A DNA stretch of 12,718 nucleotides from Dehalococcoidales bacterium (GCA_012520835.1 JAAYNN010000031.1:1-12718), one strand, 5' to 3'; positions 1 to 5,070 are shown, counted from the stretch's first letter. The notes: a model not told the origin generated them from the letters alone. Numbers and translations are program-made.

Positions 1-245
1 AGGACGCCATCCACAACCAGCCAGTTAAAAAATGTCTTTAAGTTTCTATAATGAACATGGACAGAGTGAGGCTTTAGTCCGGCATCCATCAGGGAGATAA
101 TATAATCCCTGACGTCAGATGGTGTGACATCATCGTGGTTAATGAACTTTGCAAATCGGTATAAGGTGTGTTTATAGATATAAATAGTATTTGGAGACTT
201 CCGCTCTGAGCGCAGCGCTTTCAGGTAATAATCTATCTGCGCCAA
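1..245 (-). CDS. Tyrosine recombinase (phage-type integrase), N-terminal part; runs off the window
   Basis: This reading frame gives an N-terminal SAM-like core-binding domain of a XerC/XerD/phage integrase. Telling stretches are YYLKALRSERKSPNTIYIYK, LYRFAKFIN, VRDYIISLMDAGL and a closing HYRNLKTFFNWLV, the usual helix order of that domain. The catalytic domain (R..H-x-x-R..Y) lies beyond base 1, so activity cannot be judged. There is no ATG. I place the start at the TTG at 243-245 because the family normally begins about eight residues before LKAL. The frame stays open upstream to about 345, and another TTG at 327-329 is possible. No clear Shine-Dalgarno supports either. The gene follows a tRNA-Val 3' half and a leader shared with the repressor module, the usual place for the integrase of a tRNA-integrating element. 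The domain call is firm; the start is uncertain. Confidence 0.8.
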   Translation of the reverse strand, partial: MAQIDYYLKALRSERKSPNTIYIYKHTLYRFAKFINHDDVTPSDVRDYIISLMDAGLKPHSVHVHYRNLKTFFNWLVVDGV

Positions 246-361
246 TAGTTTTTTACAATGTAGCAAGTGGACACTTTCAGGTACGGCACACGATTGAGAA
301 TTTGCCGTAGTTAAGTGGACAATATTCAATTTTTTTGTTTCAGAGCACCGATTTTAGCTTT
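244..361 (-). repeat. tRNA-linked leader, copy A (before the integrase)
   Basis: This segment is homologous to 1925-2048. The first 24 bases (244-267) and roughly the last 33 (about 329-361, ending at the tRNA CCA complement) are essentially identical to the other copy, as are the words TTTCAGG and CACGATTG in between. The intervening words differ. Copy A has a direct repeat AAGTGGACA at 265-273 and 313-321, and a 7-bp inverted repeat TACGGCA (282-288) / TGCCGTA (303-309) with a 14-nt spacer. The frame is open through the leader on the minus strand. It probably belongs to the attachment or control region of an integrative module; that role is inferred. Confidence 0.8.
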
Positions 362-438
362 ATGGTGGGCGATATTGGATTTGAACCAATGACTTCTTGC
401 GTGTGAATTAGGAATCAAACAAGCGAGCAAAGCTAAAA
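352..438. repeat. 10-bp inverted repeat flanking the tRNA-Val fragment
   Basis: TTTTAGCTTT at 352-361 and its exact reverse complement AAAGCTAAAA at 429-438 bracket the tRNA-Val 3' half. The similarity continues outward (GAGCAC on the left, GTGCCC on the right) after a short mismatch. The left arm is also present behind tRNA-Gly (2039-2048), but no right arm is visible there. The repeat could mark recombinase binding sites or an insertion boundary. Pairing is directly visible; function is not known. Confidence 0.5.
363..407 (-). pseudogene. 3' half of tRNA-Val(CAC), probable attachment-site duplicate
   Basis: On the minus strand the segment reads as an anticodon loop TTCACAC (401-407, anticodon CAC), the 3' anticodon-stem strand GCAAG, a complete T arm (ATTGG, loop TTCAAAT, CCAAT; 374-390), the 3' acceptor strand ATCGCCC, discriminator A and an encoded CCA (363-365). 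The 5' half is absent: bases beyond 407 show no pairing strand for the anticodon stem, no D arm and no GGGCGAT acceptor strand. A break exactly at the anticodon loop is what integrases that cross over there leave behind. The fragment is directly followed by leader copy A and the integrase. It cannot be a functional tRNA as it stands. Confidence 0.75.
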
Positions 439-460
439 AGTGCCCCTACTTCCTCCTTTG

Positions 461-835
461 TTAAAGAATAAACATGTTGGATAATAAGCTGTAATAAAAG
501 ATAAAGATGACAATAGCCATTACTGCGCTACCGCCTAACCAGCATGCAATTATCATCTCTCTGTTGGGATCTCTGTATTGAGTTAAAGCAAAATACAGTG
601 AATAGAAAGGAACGAATAAGAATAAGAGACCAGTTGTTATGTCATTACGGAATGCGGCAAACATTAATATTAAGCGGCATATAATGGATGCCAATCCACT
701 CGCTGCAATAATTATTATCAGTAGAATAGGCACGATGATGCCGGCCCCGGCAAACCCGCCGTTAATGGCAATCAGGCCGAGAATCCATACAACGGCAAAC
801 GCAATAAACAGTATCACGCCTGTTCTTGTGCTCAT
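461..835 (-). CDS. Small four-helix integral membrane protein, function unknown
   Basis: The 124-residue product is strongly hydrophobic. Probable membrane helices lie near residues 7-24, 28-52, 65-86 and 96-118. A short polar loop (QYRDPNREM) precedes the last helix. I do not recognise the family. The first 20 or so residues (MSTRTGVILFIAFAVVWI) closely resemble the start of the preceding gene product (MSLKTGSILFGLFAVVWI), so the two share a duplicated N-terminal membrane segment and then diverge. The start has an AGGGGA ribosome-binding site and lies 11 bases after the preceding stop, so it is probably the last gene of a three-gene operon led by the repressor. Confidence 0.7.
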   Translation of the reverse strand: MSTRTGVILFIAFAVVWILGLIAINGGFAGAGIIVPILLIIIIAASGLASIICRLILMFAAFRNDITTGLLFLFVPFYSLYFALTQYRDPNREMIIACWLGGSAVMAIVIFIFYYSLLSNMFIL

Positions 836-846
836 TTAATCCCCTG

Positions 847-1248
847 TTAGTAAAATGAATAATCTGCCATAGCTATCACGTAGGCACCGGAGCTGGTTGA
901 TTGTTTCACCACCTGGCCATCAACTATTATGCTAACCGTAACCGAGCCACTTCCACCCATGTTTTGAGCCAAGATTGAAGCAAACCAAAAATCATAGTTG
1001 TTATATGTCTTATTGTATGGCAAATGTACATTGCTGTATTGTACTATGCCGCCGGCAGAATCATGGAGGGTTACGCTAACAGTCTGGGCAGTGCCTGTGA
1101 CTTGATAGGTAAGCGTATGCTTTCCTGTAATTGCCGCGGGATTATTACGCCCTGTATTGAAGCCATCTGCATTAAATATAATTACACCAAGCCCAATCCA
1201 CACCACAGCAAATAAGCCAAACAGAATCGATCCCGTCTTTAAGCTCAT
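847..1248 (-). CDS. MmpS-like membrane-anchored extracytoplasmic protein
   Basis: The 133-residue product has one N-terminal membrane helix (about residues 6-27) and then a beta-rich outer domain. The pattern LTYQVTGTA, SAGGIVQYSNVHLPYNKTY, ILAQNMGGSGSVTVSIIVDG and a final SSGAY.IA resembles the soluble domain of the mycobacterial MmpS family. That family is an accessory to MmpL transporters and also occurs as orphan domains in other bacteria. No MmpL-type transporter is visible here. The start is set by GGGGCAGGA just upstream, overlapping the stop region of the repressor gene (9-base gap). The family call is from remembered motifs; the function in this module is unknown. Confidence 0.65.
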   Translation of the reverse strand: MSLKTGSILFGLFAVVWIGLGVIIFNADGFNTGRNNPAAITGKHTLTYQVTGTAQTVSVTLHDSAGGIVQYSNVHLPYNKTYNNYDFWFASILAQNMGGSGSVTVSIIVDGQVVKQSTSSGAYVIAMADYSFY

Positions 1249-1257
1249 TCCTGCCCC

Positions 1258-1887
1258 CTACGTCTTTCTTGTTATCTGAATCACCTTGGCTATTGTCTGG
1301 CAATCGACCATCCTAAAACGCTTGTCTTTATTCTCCAGCCAGAACTCACCATCGAACTTGCGCAGTTTGCCAACGTATAACTCGTCATTGATTTTACAGG
1401 CTACGGTATCGCCGCTATTTATATCGGCATCAGCATCCACAACGATGTAATCACCATCATTTATAAGAGGAGCCATACAATCACTTTCAATAATGAAAGC
1501 CGCTATGTTCTTCCCTGCCTCACTGTTTCTCTGGAGATATACGTAATCAATAGGAGTTTCGATACCGCTAGGGGCGTAAAAGCGGAATTCTGGATAGACA
1601 GGTATAGCTATCGGAGTGTCTTTGTCTGCTTTTACTGATGATGATCTCCCTAACTCACTTACAGGCGGGATTTTACCACTACTCAATATCTGCTCCAGTT
1701 GAGATATAGTCATACCAAGCCCCTTGGCTAGTTTGCTGAAAGTGCCTTGCTGCATGGTTTTATAATTGTTGTTTTCTATCCTGCCGATATGGTTTTCCGC
1801 AAGCCCTGTTTTGAGAGATAATTCCCTGCGGGACATGCCAGTTAATTCCCTCAATTTCTTTACTATGCTACCCCAGTTCTTAACCAT
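1258..1887 (-). CDS. XRE-family repressor with S24 (LexA/CI-like) C-terminal domain
   Basis: With the ATG at 1885-1887 the product has 209 residues. Residues 8-66 form an XRE helix-turn-helix (SRRELSLKTGLAENHIGRIE). Residues about 93-205 form an S24 fold (AAFIIESDCMAPLINDGDYI, then GDTVACKINDELYVGKL and a late IAKVI). In self-cleaving members the motif is G-D-S-M and the lysine lies in V-K-R-L. Here the nucleophile position is Cys137 (SDCMAP) and the lysine motif reads VGKL, so cleavage may be altered or lost. The frame is open upstream to a TTG at 2014-2016. That extension copies the leader found before the integrase, and I read it as DNA leader, not protein. An AGGGGG lies about 16 bases before the ATG. 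It probably controls the module and its own operon. Confidence 0.85.
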   Translation of the reverse strand: MVKNWGSIVKKLRELTGMSRRELSLKTGLAENHIGRIENNNYKTMQQGTFSKLAKGLGMTISQLEQILSSGKIPPVSELGRSSSVKADKDTPIAIPVYPEFRFYAPSGIETPIDYVYLQRNSEAGKNIAAFIIESDCMAPLINDGDYIVVDADADINSGDTVACKINDELYVGKLRKFDGEFWLENKDKRFRMVDCQTIAKVIQITRKT

Positions 1888-1914
1888 TATACTGCTATAA
1901 TAACCCCCTATGCT

Positions 1915-1920
1915 ATTATA
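1915..1920 (-). promoter_or_regulatory. Possible -10 box of the repressor operon
   Basis: On the minus strand TATAAT (1915-1920) lies 28 bases before the repressor ATG, just outside the conserved part of leader B. No convincing -35 element is found at the standard spacing; TACATT would sit 17 bases upstream. The corresponding position in leader A has no TATAAT. Confidence 0.35.
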
Positions 1921-1924
1921 TGCA

Positions 1925-2048
1925 AATAGTTTTTTACAATGTAGCAAGCGTTCATTTTCAGGCAAGGCGTCACTACACGATTGGCTATTCGTAGTAGGCA
2001 AGGCGTCACTATTCAAATTTTTTGTTTCAGAGCACCGATTTTAGCTTT
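1925..2048 (-). repeat. tRNA-linked leader, copy B (before the repressor)
   Basis: This copy is homologous to 244-361 and abuts the CCA of tRNA-Gly. It carries its own words in the variable positions. A 16-bp perfect direct repeat AGGCAAGGCGTCACTA lies at 1960-1975 and 1996-2011, and an inverted repeat ACTAC (1972-1976) / GTAGT (1991-1995) has a 14-nt spacer, the same length as in copy A. Each copy keeps the layout (direct repeat, inverted repeat, direct repeat) while the sequences of the words differ. This suggests selection on structure or on protein-binding geometry. Confidence 0.8.
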
Positions 2049-2049
2049 G

Positions 2050-2124
2050 TGGAGCGGGTGACGGGATTCGAACCCGCGACGTCTTGCTTGGGAAGCAAGC
2101 ACTCTACCGCTGAGTTACACCCGC
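2050..2124 (-). tRNA. tRNA-Gly (anticodon CCC)
   Basis: This is a full cloverleaf. The acceptor pair is GCGGGTG/CACCCGC (2118-2124 and 2054-2060), the D stem ACTC/GAGT, and the anticodon stem CTTGC/GCAAG with loop TTCCCAA, giving anticodon CCC. The T arm is GCGGG-TTCGAAT-CCCGT, the discriminator is T, and CCA is encoded. Total length is 75 with CCA. Leader copy B starts directly behind the CCA, so the gene is probably the attachment target of an integrated module and has been kept intact. Confidence 0.95.
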
Positions 2125-2141
2125 TCATTTTGAACATCACT

Positions 2142-2171
2142 ATTTTACCGTTAATACAACCCTCCTGTAAA
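2142..2171 (-). promoter_or_regulatory. Promoter of tRNA-Gly
   Basis: On the minus strand TTTACA (2166-2171) and TAAAAT (2142-2147) are separated by 18 bases. Transcription would start near 2135, about ten bases before the tRNA. The -35 box overlaps the left end of the palindrome at 2169-2190. Confidence 0.5.
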
Positions 2172-2190
2172 GGCAATCGCGATTGCCTTT
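2169..2190. repeat. 22-bp perfect palindrome
   Basis: The half-site AAAGGCAATCG (2169-2179) is followed directly by its exact reverse complement. It could fold as a hairpin followed by TTTTAT on the plus strand (weak terminator-like), or serve as a dyad operator, because it overlaps the -35 region of the tRNA-Gly promoter. No plus-strand gene lies upstream that would need a terminator here. Confidence 0.45.
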
Positions 2191-2218
2191 TATCCTGCCA
2201 ACCATGCGGAAACATTTA

Positions 2219-2247
2219 TTGACACTAATTTGCCGGTAATAGATACT
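2219..2247 (+). promoter_or_regulatory. Candidate plsX promoter
   Basis: TTGACA (2219-2224) is followed after 17 bases by GATACT (2242-2247); TACTAT at 2244-2249 is an alternative at 19 bases. Transcription from here would run through the 65-bp repeat copy into plsX, giving a leader of about 105 bases. Confidence 0.4.
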
Positions 2248-2252
2248 ATAAC

Positions 2253-2317
2253 AGTGCTATTCGATTGTAGTGTCTGGAGAATAGTATTTTAATCGTAATT
2301 AACAATTGATTGGACAC
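2253..2317 (+). repeat. 65-bp inverted repeat, left copy
   Basis: This copy is identical at 63 of 65 positions, without gaps, to the reverse complement of 5298-5362. It begins AGTGCTATTCG and ends GATTGGACAC. It can be read as slightly longer here: CGAATAGTACT (2324-2334) nearly mirrors the left end, giving imperfect terminal inverted repeats around an 82-bp unit. The flanks are also related. Both 2218-2251 and 2310-2348 begin with an ATTG(G)ACAC word and end with ACTATAAC. It has no coding capacity. It could be a MITE-like element or a duplicated regulatory region upstream of plsX. Confidence 0.75.
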
Positions 2318-2360
2318 CATTACCGAATAGTACTAATAAAACTATAACAACGGTAAAGAT

Positions 2361-3380
2361 ATGATTAAGATTGCAATTGATGCCATGGGCGGCGATTTTG
2401 CCCCATGTGAAATTGTAAAAGGTGCTGTATCGGGAGCAAAAGAGCACAATATCGGAATTATTCTTGTCGGAAAAGAAGACATTATAAAAAATGAACTGAA
2501 TCAGTATGACATATCAAAGCTCGATATCAAAATAATGCACACGGATGAATATCTTGTTGAAGATGAAAGCCCTTCACTTGCCTTACGCAATAAAAGCAAC
2601 TCTTCGATTATGCTTTGTGTAAAACTTGTTAAAGAAGGTAAAGCCGATGCGGTCATCAGCGCCGGCCCGACCGGCGGATTAGTGGCTGCGGCTGTGCATA
2701 TACTGGGTACTTTCGGAGGTATTTCACGGCCGTTAGCCGGCGGTCCGTTATCAGGCTTTGCTCCCGATACAATACTCTTCGATATGGGCTGCAATATAGA
2801 TTCGCAGGCAAAACAGATGCTTGACTTTGCAATGCTCGGAAGTGTTTATGCCGAAAAAATAATGGGTATAAAAAATCCGAAGATAGCCCTTGCAAGCGTC
2901 GGCTCTGAAGAAGGAAAGGGCAACAGGGTTACCAAGGAAGCTTATGAATTACTAAAGACTGCCGGATTAAACTTTATCGGAAATGTCGAAGGTAACGATA
3001 TTTTATCCGGGAAGGCAAATGTCGTTATCTGCGATGGTTTTACCGGCAATATCTTGCTCAAATTCAGCGAACGACTCAGTTTGACCTGCTCGGGTTGGCT
3101 GGAGAAAAAATTAGCTCATAAATTATCTTCCGATGAACTTTCAGAAATAAGTGGCGAGTTAAAAAACCTTATAAGGTCGAATTCTCCCGGTTGCGCGTTG
3201 TTGTATGGTATAAACGGGATTGTTTGCAAGGCACATGGCAAAAGTACGGCATCGGAAATAAGTGACATTATAAAGATGGCTAAAAATGCCGTAGAAACAG
3301 ATATGGTGGCAGTGTTGAAAACAGGCCTGAAGGATGCAAGAAATAACTTAAACGACGCTCCTGTTAAGTACAATGCCTGA
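2361..3380 (+). CDS. plsX: Phosphate acyltransferase PlsX
   Basis: PlsX converts acyl-ACP and phosphate to acyl-phosphate, the first step of the PlsX/PlsY route to phosphatidic acid. It is a soluble, membrane-associated enzyme. The 339-residue product is full length. It has the N-terminal AIDAMGGDFAP (residues 5-15), ISAGPTGG (99-106), DMGCNIDSQAKQML (141-154), SVGSEEGKGN (179-188), TKEAYELLK (191-199) and the near-C-terminal GNVEGNDILSGKANVVICDG block (207-226). The second motif is normally SAGNTGA; the Asn is Pro103 here. The ATG has only a weak upstream GGTAAAG. The usual fab or fapR neighbours are absent. The gene stands alone, with the inverted repeat directly upstream. Confidence 0.93.
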   Translation: MIKIAIDAMGGDFAPCEIVKGAVSGAKEHNIGIILVGKEDIIKNELNQYDISKLDIKIMHTDEYLVEDESPSLALRNKSNSSIMLCVKLVKEGKADAVISAGPTGGLVAAAVHILGTFGGISRPLAGGPLSGFAPDTILFDMGCNIDSQAKQMLDFAMLGSVYAEKIMGIKNPKIALASVGSEEGKGNRVTKEAYELLKTAGLNFIGNVEGNDILSGKANVVICDGFTGNILLKFSERLSLTCSGWLEKKLAHKLSSDELSEISGELKNLIRSNSPGCALLYGINGIVCKAHGKSTASEISDIIKMAKNAVETDMVAVLKTGLKDARNNLNDAPVKYNA

Positions 3381-3407
3381 CCTGTATAGCAATGCCTGTC
3401 ATTCAAT

Positions 3408-3436
3408 TTGATTATATTATAAAGCCGTGCTACTAT
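3408..3436 (+). promoter_or_regulatory. Promoter of the 170-residue membrane protein gene
   Basis: TTGATT (3408-3413) and TACTAT (3431-3436) are separated by exactly 17 bases. A start near 3443 would leave a leader of about 35 bases before the ATG at 3478. Confidence 0.55.
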
Positions 3437-3477
3437 GATGTGTTTATAATTTATTTTGAATTTTAAGAATTCCGAAG

Positions 3478-3990
3478 ATGTCCTTCTTGAAAAAAATACG
3501 CAGACTATTCAGTATATATTCATTAACCGAGGATAACTGGAAAAAGCACGCCAATCCCTGGTGTGTTTTAACGCGTTATGCTTCGTTGCCTTTAATTATG
3601 CTGGCTTTCTGGAGCAGAATCTGGATTGATTGGTGGGCTGTGATACCGATTTTAATTGCGCTGGGATGGACAGTGCTCAATCCGTGGCTTTTTAAAGATG
3701 CTGTCTCAACCAACAACTGGGCATCTAAATCGGTAATCGGGGAACTTATCCTGCAAAATACGGATAGAATTAATATCCCTGACCAGCATAAAAATTTCGC
3801 CAGAATACTTAAAAATATTTTCATGCTGGGTCTTATGCTTTCGATTATCGCAATTAGCATACTGGATATATGGATGGCAGTATTATCAGTGCTGGTTGTT
3901 TACGCCAGCAGAAGCTGGTTCATGGACAGAATGGTATGGCTGTATGAGGATATGAAGAATATCCCCGAATACGAAAAAATGGTATATTAA
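3478..3990 (+). CDS. Small membrane protein, DUF6653-like, function unknown
   Basis: The 170-residue product has a Trp-rich N-terminal half: NWKKHANPWCVLTRY, then LPLIMLAFWSRIWIDWWAVIPILIALGWTVLNPWLF. Two to three membrane helices follow up to about residue 70. A central polar stretch with NWASKSVIGELI comes next, and then two further helices (about 112-145) before an acidic tail. The HANPW..TR, WSR.W..WW and LNPWLF.. words match what I remember of DUF6653, a family of short membrane proteins common in haloarchaea and scattered in bacteria. No function is known to me. It has its own promoter, and the riboswitch-controlled transporter follows after about 180 bases. Confidence 0.75.
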   Translation: MSFLKKIRRLFSIYSLTEDNWKKHANPWCVLTRYASLPLIMLAFWSRIWIDWWAVIPILIALGWTVLNPWLFKDAVSTNNWASKSVIGELILQNTDRINIPDQHKNFARILKNIFMLGLMLSIIAISILDIWMAVLSVLVVYASRSWFMDRMVWLYEDMKNIPEYEKMVY

Positions 3991-3992
3991 CA

Positions 3993-4021
3993 TTGACAGT
4001 CATTACATTGTATGTTAACTT
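3993..4021 (+). promoter_or_regulatory. Promoter of the riboswitch-CDF transcription unit
   Basis: A consensus TTGACA (3993-3998) lies three bases after the preceding stop codon. It is followed after 17 bases by TAACTT (4016-4021). A start near 4028 places the whole structured leader (about 4045-4143) inside the transcript. Confidence 0.55.
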
Positions 4022-4044
4022 ATCATCATAATTTCAATTTTAAT

Positions 4045-4128
4045 TAAATCAGGGGCAGACCTTCCTGTGGATATCAGGATTGAGTCGGGCCAGGTAGAGG
4101 CAGCGGTGACCCGCGGGACCATAATAAT
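4045..4128 (+). promoter_or_regulatory. NiCo (czcD) metal-sensing riboswitch aptamer
   Basis: The leader contains, in order and at suitable spacing, the conserved words of the NiCo/czcD aptamer: GGGGCAGAC (4052-4060), GTCGGGCC (4084-4091), GGCAGC (4099-4104) and GCGGGACC (4113-4120). Between them are short helices: P2-like TCCTG/CAGGA (4063-4067, 4075-4079), GCC/GGC (4089-4091, 4099-4101) and GCGG/CCGC (4103-4106, 4111-4114). P1 would close with AT-rich flanks and is weak. The gene behind it is a CDF metal exporter, the usual target of this class, which senses Co2+/Ni2+ and possibly Fe2+. Its 3' part overlaps the terminator's 5' arm, as expected for a metal-ON switch. I matched the consensus from memory. 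Confidence 0.72.
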
Positions 4129-4143
4129 TCCCACGGGTTTTTT
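4109..4143 (+). terminator. Riboswitch expression platform: intrinsic terminator
   Basis: ACCCGCGGGA (4109-4118) pairs with TCCCACGGGT (4129-4138) in 9 of 10 positions and runs into six T residues (4138-4143). The 5' arm uses the last helix and the conserved GGGAC of the aptamer, so the terminator and the metal-bound aptamer exclude each other. A third segment, ACCCGT (4147-4152), can pair with ACGGGT (4133-4138). This would form an anti-terminator hairpin holding the T run in its loop. Confidence 0.8.
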
Positions 4144-4170
4144 ATTACCCGTAATCCTGGAGGATTAAGG

Positions 4171-5070
4171 ATGACATCAACAAAAAGCAAAGCAGCAGCT
4201 ATTTCTATAACTTCCAATACGCTGTTGATATCGATGAAGCTGGTTGCCGGACTGATAACAGGAAGCGTCAGCCTGATTGCCGAAGCCATTCACAGTACGA
4301 TGGATCTGGCGGCAGCGGTTATTGCATTTATTTGCGTCAGAATTTCAGACAAACCTGTCGATAAAAATCATCCTTACGGACATGGCAAGGCCGAGAATAT
4401 CAGCGGCGTCATTGAAGGCGTACTTATACTGATTGCCGCTGGCATTATTGTAAACGAATCTATTCATAAGATTATTGAAGGAACAGAACTGAAAATAGTC
4501 GAGGTCGGTATTGTTATCATGGCTATTTCTATTGTGGTGAATGTTGTTGTATCGCGCCACCTTCTCAAAGTTGCCAAAGCGACCGATTCACTGGCACTGG
4601 AGGCAGATGCTGCCCACCTGACGACGGATGTACTTACGATGTCTGGAGTTCTGATAGGGCTGGTGGCCGTCAAGTTGACAGGAATTGAGATTATAGACCC
4701 TATCGTTGCTATAATGGTTGCTCTATTAATAGTGAAAGCAGGTATTCAAATTATTGCCAAGTCATTCGGCGGATTGATGGATACCAGCCTTCCCGAATCT
4801 GAAAAAGCAGCAATCGAAAAATGTATTCTGGAGCACAGTAATCAACTCGTAGGGTTTCACGAACTGCGCACACGTAAATCGGGCAGCCAGCGGCAGATAG
4901 ATTTGCATCTTGTTCTGCATAAGACAGTCAGTGTAGAAGATGCGCATAAACTTTGCGACCATCTTGAGGCTGACATAGGTAATATTCTTCCCAATGCCAT
5001 AACAAATATTCATGTTGAACCATGCGATTCATCATGTAAACAATGTATTGGGAAGAAGGATAATCAATAA
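4171..5070 (+). CDS. CDF-family divalent metal cation efflux transporter
   Basis: Cation diffusion facilitators export Zn2+, Co2+, Ni2+, Fe2+ or Cd2+ from the cytoplasm by proton antiport, as dimers. The 299-residue product has the standard six helices and a cytoplasmic C-terminal domain. The metal sites are H41-x3-D45 in TM2 (AIHSTMD) and H149-x3-D153 in TM5 (DAAHLTTD), with the family loop HPYGHGKAE (67-75). Histidine at the first TM2 position argues against the Mn-type DxxxD subgroup. The C-terminal domain (about 208-284) has the usual IDLHLVLH. The tail is unusual: C285-x3-C289-x2-C292 followed by Lys-rich residues. GGAGG lies seven bases before the ATG. The NiCo-type leader suggests that Co/Ni or Fe relief is the role. 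Confidence 0.92.
   Translation: MTSTKSKAAAISITSNTLLISMKLVAGLITGSVSLIAEAIHSTMDLAAAVIAFICVRISDKPVDKNHPYGHGKAENISGVIEGVLILIAAGIIVNESIHKIIEGTELKIVEVGIVIMAISIVVNVVVSRHLLKVAKATDSLALEADAAHLTTDVLTMSGVLIGLVAVKLTGIEIIDPIVAIMVALLIVKAGIQIIAKSFGGLMDTSLPESEKAAIEKCILEHSNQLVGFHELRTRKSGSQRQIDLHLVLHKTVSVEDAHKLCDHLEADIGNILPNAITNIHVEPCDSSCKQCIGKKDNQ

Noticed and set aside
1960..2011. Direct repeats in leader B as a CRISPR array or replication iterons
   Set aside because: There are only two units with a 20-base gap, no cas or rep genes, and the equivalent copy A has different words.
1888..2016. TTG start at 2016 extending the repressor by 43 residues
   Set aside because: The extension is the same leader DNA that precedes the integrase and lacks a domain. 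The ATG at 1887 gives a normal XRE N-terminus. Kept as a finding because the frame is open in both copies.
2022..2222. Overlapping 60-70 codon frames on both strands across the tRNA-Gly
   Set aside because: The frames are explained by the tRNA and its flanks; RVTGFEPATSCLGSKHSTAELHP is a typical false translation of a tRNA complement.
3371..3399. Duplicate CAATGCCTG behind plsX as a terminator or att site
   Set aside because: It is a direct repeat of 9 bases only, without hairpin or T run, and too short to interpret.
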